A DNA stretch of 28,137 nucleotides from a virus, in IMG/VR virus record IMGVR_UViG_3300034407_003420, positions 1 through 28,137 of that record. The stretch is one strand, 5' to 3'. Below, one piece after another: positions 23,159 to 28,137 of this stretch. A program made the translations under genes and the position numbers. The notes beneath the pieces were generated by a model. The model ran no database searches. It was given only the letters and a program-made list of their open reading frames with translations, and was not told the origin of the DNA. Positions within the stretch are counted from its first letter, which is position 1. Each line of letters begins with the position of its first letter.

Positions 23159-23298
23159 TCTATATTAGAGGCTTGTCTAGCACATACTGCTAGACGTTGC
23201 TTAATATTAGGATATTCGTCTTTCATTATTGTATCTTGCATACAACGTCTAACGAATTCATCTCTTGTTTCTGATGGTTTAATTACTGGTAATGGCAT
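23155..23298 (-). CDS. 47-aa conserved phage head-region protein (MPLP...RRCM type)
   Basis: The protein reads MPLPVIKPSETRDEFVRRCM followed by a Cys-containing helix ending QRLAVCARQ. By recall, very similar short proteins with MPLPxPxxxExxDxFxxRCM and QRxAVC occur next to, or fused with, XkdF proteases or portal genes of many phages. Their function is unknown. Here it overlaps the end of the XkdF gene by 20 bases. Its stop overlaps the stop of lipoprotein 2 on the other strand by 4 bases. Confidence 0.85.
   Translation of the reverse strand: MPLPVIKPSETRDEFVRRCMQDTIMKDEYPNIKQRLAVCARQASNID
23175..23195. terminator. GTCTAGC/GCTAGAC hairpin at the convergent gene ends
   Basis: Perfect 7-bp stem with a 7-base loop, 17 bases beyond the lipoprotein 2 stop. 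No T run follows on the plus strand, and the hairpin lies inside the 47-aa coding region. It may weakly end plus-strand transcripts, or may be coincidental. Confidence 0.3.
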
Positions 23299-24265
23299 TG
23301 TTTAAAATTAATTTATCTCGGAATATACCTTCAACACTAAAGCCTTTAACTTTACCTGTTTTGATATAATCATCCCAAACTTGTTTATTATTTACTTTGT
23401 ATACTCCAAACCAACTACCTTTAGATAGTTTATAACCGTAAGCTGCAGATTTATCTTTTTCTGGATCATCTACAAGCCATGTCTCTACCAATGTTATATC
23501 ACTTACTTTTTGGTCAGCATTATGTTCTATGTTTATTGAATCGATTAGTTTGTTTTGCATTAGTTTATACGATAATTTTTTAATGCCATCGGCATCAAAG
23601 AAAACATAATATTTGTTACCTTCATCATCAACACGAGGTATTAATTTATCAGCTATCATTAATGGACCAGCTAATATTTGTTGGTCTTGATTTATAGCAC
23701 TAAATCCTTCTTTAACAGTAGATACTTCTTCATTTAAAACATCTTGAACTACTTTATAATAAAGATCATTTACATTAAATTCTTCTTTACTTTGATTAAA
23801 ATAATCTCTAATTATTTCTTCATTTTGTTTTTCTAATAAACCAGCTTGTCTTAATTTTTTTTCTGCCCATGGTAATGCACTAGGTCCACCCCATAGTAAA
23901 TAAGATATGTAACCACATGCTTCATAATCTTTTCTTTTAACAGCTAAATCATAATTATCTCTTTGACGCAATAAAAATGCACGCATACGTTTGATTGTAT
24001 CAATTGTTACATTCTTACCTTGAGCTAATTGTTGAGCACGTTGTTTTCCAACTAATGTGCCACATTTATTTCCCAATTCTTTATTGCGTTTAATTCCTTG
24101 TTCGGCCGCTTTGCGTGCTGCTTGAGGGTAATCATTAAATGACGCGAATTTATGTTCTGAAAACATTAAAAAATCCATTTCAATAGCTGGTTCTTCAACC
24201 AATGCTACTGCATCTAATCCTTCTAAATCGTTTTCTTCGTCAATTGTTAATTTAACTATTTTCAT
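23279..24265 (-). CDS. XkdF-type prohead serine protease with inserted domain
   Basis: A 328-aa protein. The N-terminus (IVKLTIDEENDLEGLDAVAL, then VEEPAIEMDFLMFSE) is characteristic of XkdF-like (S78-family) phage proteases. The protease part resumes at about 195 with AGPLMIADKLIPRVDDEGNK and has a candidate catalytic His at 248 (INIEHNAD) and Ser at 310 (VKGFSVEG). Between lies an inserted region (about 44-145) with DYPQAARKAAEQGIKRNKE, CGTLVGKQRAQQLAQG and LLWGGPSALPWAEKKLRQAG. I recall this domain from many phage proteins, but its function is unclear. The enzyme should process scaffold and capsid protein. It starts in a 4-base overlap with the tape measure gene, an unusual neighbour for a capsid protease. 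Confidence 0.88.
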   Translation of the reverse strand: MKIVKLTIDEENDLEGLDAVALVEEPAIEMDFLMFSEHKFASFNDYPQAARKAAEQGIKRNKELGNKCGTLVGKQRAQQLAQGKNVTIDTIKRMRAFLLRQRDNYDLAVKRKDYEACGYISYLLWGGPSALPWAEKKLRQAGLLEKQNEEIIRDYFNQSKEEFNVNDLYYKVVQDVLNEEVSTVKEGFSAINQDQQILAGPLMIADKLIPRVDDEGNKYYVFFDADGIKKLSYKLMQNKLIDSINIEHNADQKVSDITLVETWLVDDPEKDKSAAYGYKLSKGSWFGVYKVNNKQVWDDYIKTGKVKGFSVEGIFRDKLILNNAITSN

Positions 24266-25857
24266 CCTAGTGTTCGTTTTGAATTTAATCGAGCAGTTGC
24301 TTCTTGTGATGTTGTTACATCTCCACTTACAACATAAGCTCTAATGCATTGATCCCCTGCATTTACTTCAGGAGATACTCCTGATGGTGGTCCTGAAGGA
24401 ATCGATGTAGCTCCTCTACCTATACTTGCAGATGGTGTTGGTATACTACCTCCTACACCTTTAGCTGCTGATTTAGCACCTCTAACTGCTGAAACAACTG
24501 CTGCTACAATACCTGCTGCTTGAACTGCATATGCTATAAGTAACGGAATATTTTGTGGGAATCCAACCGCTGCTGTTTTTGCTGCACCTGTTGCTGTAGC
24601 AACTGTTGCTTCTGATGCTTTTAAAGTAGTGAATGTAATGGTTTTCTTTGCTTCCATTATCAATTCTTTAGCAGCTAATACTTGTTTAGTAATTAATAAT
24701 GCTCTACCAACTTTAGATTCTGCCCCTGCTAAAGCAATCATATTATCAAGTGAATTAGAACGTGCTGCATCTAATTTCTCTTGATTTTCTACAACGGCTA
24801 TAGCATATTCACTATCTGCTTTTTTCTTTTCATTGTTGATTATTTTAACACCTGTACCTACAATTGCTGCTGTTTCAACTTCTTTTAAACCTGCTGATAT
24901 AATAGCATTTACTGTTGTTTGTTTTTCTCTAACAACAACTCCAGCTAATTCTTCTCTAATACGTTTTTGTTCAGCAGCATTTAATGCTAATATTTCTGTT
25001 TCCTTAGCATATATTGCTTCTTTCTCAGCAGCATTTGTTTGTAATTGTAATAATTCTGCTTCTAATAATTGCTTTCTAGCATCATATATTTCTTTAGCCG
25101 CTGCTCCTGATGCTTGTAATATTGCTAATTCACGTTGTGTTGCTGCAATTAATTCTGAATTAACTTGTTTTGCAGCTATTAAGGCACGTTCTGCTTCATC
25201 AGGTAAAATACCTAAGAATTCTAACACAGGTCTAGCTGCTTCAAATAATGAATTAAATGCTCCTTTTATAGCATCAATTGCTTTACCTACAAATGGAAAT
25301 GCATCAGCTGCTTTACTTACCGCTTTAACTATATCATCCCAATATGTAACTACTAGACCTAAAGCAACTATAAATGCTCCTACACCTGTTGCAATTAAAG
25401 CTGTTCTAGTAGTGTTACCAAATAATTTAGCTGCTATACCTGACTTTTTCATTACAGTACTAAACTGCATAAATCCTTCAGATACATCTTTTATACCTAA
25501 ACCTACAGCAATAGCAGATGCTGCTTTCTCTTCAAATTTACCAAATGCTTCTGACTCTACTCCTAATACCCCTAAAGTACCTACTACAGCTGTTAAACTA
25601 CCAGCAAATATTTTAGCTGCACCATCAGCTGCTTGAAGTTTATCTTCAAACTGTAGCCCTGTAATCGCATCATTAACCTTATCTAATTCCTTAGTTAATG
25701 CTTGAGATTGTTTTGATAAATCTTTAAATGCCTGACTACCAGCAGGAATATCTCTTAATTCATCATTAATTGCCGATAATTCATCTTCAAGTTGACCAAG
25801 CGACTTTACTGCCGCTTGATCATTAACTTTTACATTATATTCTAAAGTTGTAGCCAT
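24262..25857 (-). CDS. Tape measure protein (short)
   Basis: A 531-aa protein. The N-terminus is a coiled coil (QLEDELSAINDELRDIPAG and on). Hydrophobic segments lie near 81-101 (FAGSLTAVVGTLGVLGV), 153-173 (ALIATGVGAFIVALGLVVTY) and 428-450 (PLLIAYAVQAAGIVAAVVS), with a long Ala/Glu/Lys helical stretch in between. The C-terminus has IRAYVVSGDVTTSQ, a motif I recall at the end of Bacteroidota phage tape measures. At roughly 1.5 angstroms per residue a tail of about 80 nm is implied. This is an estimate. It lies 13 bases after the 820-aa protein, so the circle places it downstream of the tail-tip genes, opposite to the usual order. Confidence 0.88.
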   Translation of the reverse strand: MATTLEYNVKVNDQAAVKSLGQLEDELSAINDELRDIPAGSQAFKDLSKQSQALTKELDKVNDAITGLQFEDKLQAADGAAKIFAGSLTAVVGTLGVLGVESEAFGKFEEKAASAIAVGLGIKDVSEGFMQFSTVMKKSGIAAKLFGNTTRTALIATGVGAFIVALGLVVTYWDDIVKAVSKAADAFPFVGKAIDAIKGAFNSLFEAARPVLEFLGILPDEAERALIAAKQVNSELIAATQRELAILQASGAAAKEIYDARKQLLEAELLQLQTNAAEKEAIYAKETEILALNAAEQKRIREELAGVVVREKQTTVNAIISAGLKEVETAAIVGTGVKIINNEKKKADSEYAIAVVENQEKLDAARSNSLDNMIALAGAESKVGRALLITKQVLAAKELIMEAKKTITFTTLKASEATVATATGAAKTAAVGFPQNIPLLIAYAVQAAGIVAAVVSAVRGAKSAAKGVGGSIPTPSASIGRGATSIPSGPPSGVSPEVNAGDQCIRAYVVSGDVTTSQEATARLNSKRTLG

Positions 25858-25870
25858 TTATCTTAATTTA

Positions 25871-28137
25871 TTATGGGCATAACGTTTCATTTATTCCTAC
25901 TGTTCCTAAATTATCTGTTGATGTCCAATAGTAATCATTTGATCCATCATTGTAAGAATAGAATCCACTTCCTATAAAGTTAGTGTATGTAGCACCGGCA
26001 GCGTACACTCTATCATTTGCCTCTATAAAAGCACCTGTATTACCATTACGTTTCAATAATCTAAATGGTCTTAATTGAGTATATCCACAAGCTGTACTGT
26101 TATTTACAGCACCTCCATCATTTGGATCCCAACTTGAATCAATTACTTTAGCATTGAAATCATAGAATGTACCACAAACTCCACTACCTTGTACTGCAAC
26201 ATCTCCTGCTCCGTATTCAACAAAGAATAATGGTACATCAGTTTGTACATCACTTATTCCCCAGTATCTATTAGCACCAGCTCCATTACTTAACTTAGTA
26301 GTTAAAGCAGAATCTGTATACAATTCAGCACCAACTTGTACTGCTGCATTTACTGTAGGTTGTATTGAGTAAATTGCTGTATTAGCATTTCCAGCACATG
26401 CACCTCCACTAGTTGTATAAGGCGTTGGACCATTATAGTAATAAGTGTACACTGTTTGTGTTGGTGTAGGTGTAGGTGTTGCTGTTGGTGTTGGGGTAGC
26501 CGTTGGTGTAGGTGTTGGGGTGAAACTTGTTGATTCACAGGTTGCACAATCAGCATATGGTCCAGCTAATACACTATTTGTAACAGCATCATTATAAGTA
26601 ATTGTATTAATAATACCAACACATTCTTCTACAAATCCTCCACCTGATGCTATACTAGCATATACTACACTACCACTTGTAAATGATTCTGAACTGTTAA
26701 AGTATCTAGTACCACCACTACTACATTCAGCACCTTCATAAGTGAATATTGTAGCTGTTGCTGTTGGTGTGGGTGTTGGAGTAGCTGTAGGCGTTGGTGT
26801 AGGTGTAAAGTTAGTACCTGCACAATCAGCACAATCTATATAAATTGATCCAGTATATAAATCAACTGCTGGATTGTATGATAATACAGATTCCATATAA
26901 CCACAAACTCCATCTGGGTTTTGTGCATCATAGAAACCTGGTCTAAATACAGATTCAGATACATTTATTGTTCCTACATAATTATAGAAGAAATTCTTAC
27001 TACCAACTTCATCACAAACTTGGAATTGATAAGTGTTAATTGTAGGTGTAGCTGTAGGTGTAGGTGTTGGAGTTGCTGTTACTACACTTGGACACCATTC
27101 TACTTCTATTACATTACCATTATCATTAGTGATAACGTATCCTTTATTTACTGCAGGATCTCCTAAATAATCACCAAATGATCCAGAACCTAATCTTTGT
27201 GCTCCGGCACCAAATGTTAATAAATCTCCTACTTCAGGATAACTTTCAGTTCCACCAGAGTATTTGAGAATATCAACTTGTAGTAAGTTATTATCACTTA
27301 CAAAATCAGCACAAGCAGTGGTAGAATCAACATATCCATTAGGTTGAGTTGAACTCCATGCATCAGGAATATAAATTTCTTCATTTGGTGATGTACTAAC
27401 ACAACTACCTTCATATGATCCTGTTGAATCAGTACCATTAGGGTATAATAATGTTATTAATGGAGAAGTACCACTTACATCACTTAAACCAAGATATGAT
27501 CCTGAAGTAATAGTATAAGGTGTAGTTAATCTAGCATCAGTGTATAATGTTGTTTTTTCAGCATTGGCTGGAATTTCAAAATCATTCCAACTATTTAATC
27601 CCTCAACCCAAACTTCATTACTTGCTGAAATACCACAAGCTGAACCAGTATCACTTTGTTCTGTTGTTACATAATAGTTGTAAGAATTAGGTATACAACT
27701 ACCCCAACTATTAGTAGTACCATATCCAGTAACATATCTTACATTATCATCTGGTAATACACCTAATGCTGTTGAAATACCATAGTATAATCCTTGACCA
27801 TCAAAATCATAAGAACCAGTATTTCCTGGTACAAATGCTTCTGGTGAAGTATACCATAACATTCCAGTGCCAATAGTTTGTTCTGAATAAATTGCTAATG
27901 ATGTTGTTATTGAACAAACATTATCATCAAAATTCTGACCCGGTTGTGTTAAATAAAAAGTATTTACTCCAGGTGCTGGTGTAATTGTAGGTGTTGGTGT
28001 TGGTCCTATAGGTGTAGGAGTAGGTGTTGCTGCAGTTGGAGTTGGTGTTGCAGTAGGTGTAGGTGTAGGAGTTTCTGTAAATCCTGGTGGTGTTGCTGTT
28101 GGTGTTGGTGTTACTAAGTTAACAACAATATTTGCTG
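25871..28137 (-). CDS. Thr-Pro-linked modular virion protein, main part (continues across the circle junction to 344)
   Basis: The frame is open to the right window edge (first full codon at 28135) and begins [18 protein letters not shown], matching the left-end gene in phase. An internal Met at 27862 is not needed as a start. With the 91 residues from 344-72 the whole protein is 820 aa. Counting from the Met at 27862: linkers at about 263-275, 352-372 and 448-471. Two related Cys modules lie at about 276-350 and 373-446, both ending in a D-C-A-x-C motif. Two copies of a larger module lie at about 75-257 and 487-663, sharing LYTDxxLTT, an STAC motif and a terminal CP. It probably acts as an extended surface fibre or adhesin. 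No catalytic motif was seen. The high Thr-Pro content makes it a candidate for O-glycosylation. Confidence 0.85.
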   Translation of the reverse strand, partial: ANIVVNLVTPTPTATPPGFTETPTPTPTATPTPTAATPTPTPIGPTPTPTITPAPGVNTFYLTQPGQNFDDNVCSITTSLAIYSEQTIGTGMLWYTSPEAFVPGNTGSYDFDGQGLYYGISTALGVLPDDNVRYVTGYGTTNSWGSCIPNSYNYYVTTEQSDTGSACGISASNEVWVEGLNSWNDFEIPANAEKTTLYTDARLTTPYTITSGSYLGLSDVSGTSPLITLLYPNGTDSTGSYEGSCVSTSPNEEIYIPDAWSSTQPNGYVDSTTACADFVSDNNLLQVDILKYSGGTESYPEVGDLLTFGAGAQRLGSGSFGDYLGDPAVNKGYVITNDNGNVIEVEWCPSVVTATPTPTPTATPTINTYQFQVCDEVGSKNFFYNYVGTINVSESVFRPGFYDAQNPDGVCGYMESVLSYNPAVDLYTGSIYIDCADCAGTNFTPTPTPTATPTPTPTATATIFTYEGAECSSGGTRYFNSSESFTSGSVVYASIASGGGFVEECVGIINTITYNDAVTNSVLAGPYADCATCESTSFTPTPTPTATPTPTATPTPTPTQTVYTYYYNGPTPYTTSGGACAGNANTAIYSIQPTVNAAVQVGAELYTDSALTTKLSNGAGANRYWGISDVQTDVPLFFVEYGAGDVAVQGSGVCGTFYDFNAKVIDSSWDPNDGGAVNNSTACGYTQLRPFRLLKRNGNTGAFIEANDRVYAAGATYTNFIGSGFYSYNDGSNDYYWTSTDNLGTVGINETLCP
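26450..26521 (-). repeat. Thr-Pro linker before the C-terminal module
   Basis: Encodes about 24 residues of TPTPTATP type, between the second small Cys module and the C-terminal LYTDxxLTT module. Confidence 0.85.
26747..26809 (-). repeat. Thr-Pro linker between the two small Cys modules
   Basis: Encodes about 21 residues of [10 protein letters not shown] type. It separates two related modules, each opening with a T-Y motif and closing with D-C-A-x-C. Confidence 0.85.
27038..27076 (-). repeat. Short Thr-Pro linker between modules of the 820-aa protein
   Basis: Encodes [13 protein letters not shown], joining the first large module to the first small Cys module. It is the shortest of the linkers in this protein. 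Confidence 0.8.
27968..28111 (-). repeat. Thr-Pro linker DNA repeat, N-terminal linker of the 820-aa protein
   Basis: Short irregular tandem units of ACACCA/ACTCCT/GCAACA type on the minus strand encode TPTPTATP-like peptide, interrupted by PPGFTETP and by PIGP. The reading frame is kept while synonymous codons vary, so protein sequence is under constraint and not just the DNA repeat. Confidence 0.85.
28061..28137. repeat. Right copy of 77-bp exact terminal repeat
   Basis: Identical to 72-148 and in the same reading frame of the Thr-Pro-linked gene. Merging the copies gives a circle of 27,989 bp. Confidence 0.95.

Noticed and set aside
24833-25636. 267-codon plus-strand frame
   Set aside because: It lies wholly opposite the tape measure gene. 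Its Ala/Ser/Asn-rich product reflects the complement of Ala-rich helical coding sequence.
1-28137. tRNA or rRNA genes, insertion sequences, integrase attachment sites
   Set aside because: No cloverleaf-like sequences, transposase frames or att-type arrangements were recognised on either strand by eye.

Overview
The window looks like a nearly complete small genome (or closed structural-gene circle) of a tailed phage infecting a Bacteroidota host, probably Flavobacteriia-like. Four things point there: very AT-rich DNA, gene starts preceded by A-rich stretches and not by Shine-Dalgarno sites, a TATATTTG -7-like box, and several virion proteins of a kind familiar from flavobacterial and marine phages. 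That last point is recall of families, not a search. The final 77 bases (28061-28137) are an exact copy of 72-148. Joining them closes a circle of 27,989 bp and restores one 820-residue open reading frame from the partial genes at the two ends. Bases 1-71 stay outside the circle as an odd GC-rich tip.

Almost everything is on the minus strand, so the genes read from high to low coordinates. In that order they are: the 820-aa Thr-Pro-linked modular protein (crossing the junction), tape measure, XkdF-type prohead protease and a 47-aa gene. Next comes a plus-strand island, then scaffold, major capsid protein, probable tail tube protein, a terminator, a small virion protein, portal, a connector-like protein and two receptor-binding or fibre genes. 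After these lies a regulatory stretch with direct repeats, a 134-aa gene and a sigma-like factor. Two tiny genes and two large glycosyltransferase genes follow. The last block holds TerS, a UVR-like small protein, TerL, a tail assembly chaperone with a likely programmed -1 frameshift, small membrane and HTH-like genes, a tail-terminator fusion, a gp10-like tail completion protein and two large tail proteins.

Two themes stand out. First, at least three virion proteins carry long TPTPTATP linkers joining small Cys-containing modules. One such tail is fused to a tail-terminator-like domain, and modules are shared between proteins. The same genome encodes a GT60-like polypeptide GlcNAc-transferase and a GT32-GT32-propeller enzyme. 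This suggests, as a hypothesis, a phage that builds mucin-like glycosylated appendages. Second, the plus-strand island (GIY-YIG endonuclease, a 58-aa gene and two paralogous lipoproteins) looks like a moron cassette, possibly for superinfection exclusion. Its promoter-like motif closely resembles one upstream of the sigma gene.

No replication, integration or recognisable endolysin gene was seen. Either this element leans wholly on the host or a helper, or the assembly closed prematurely across repeated linker sequence.
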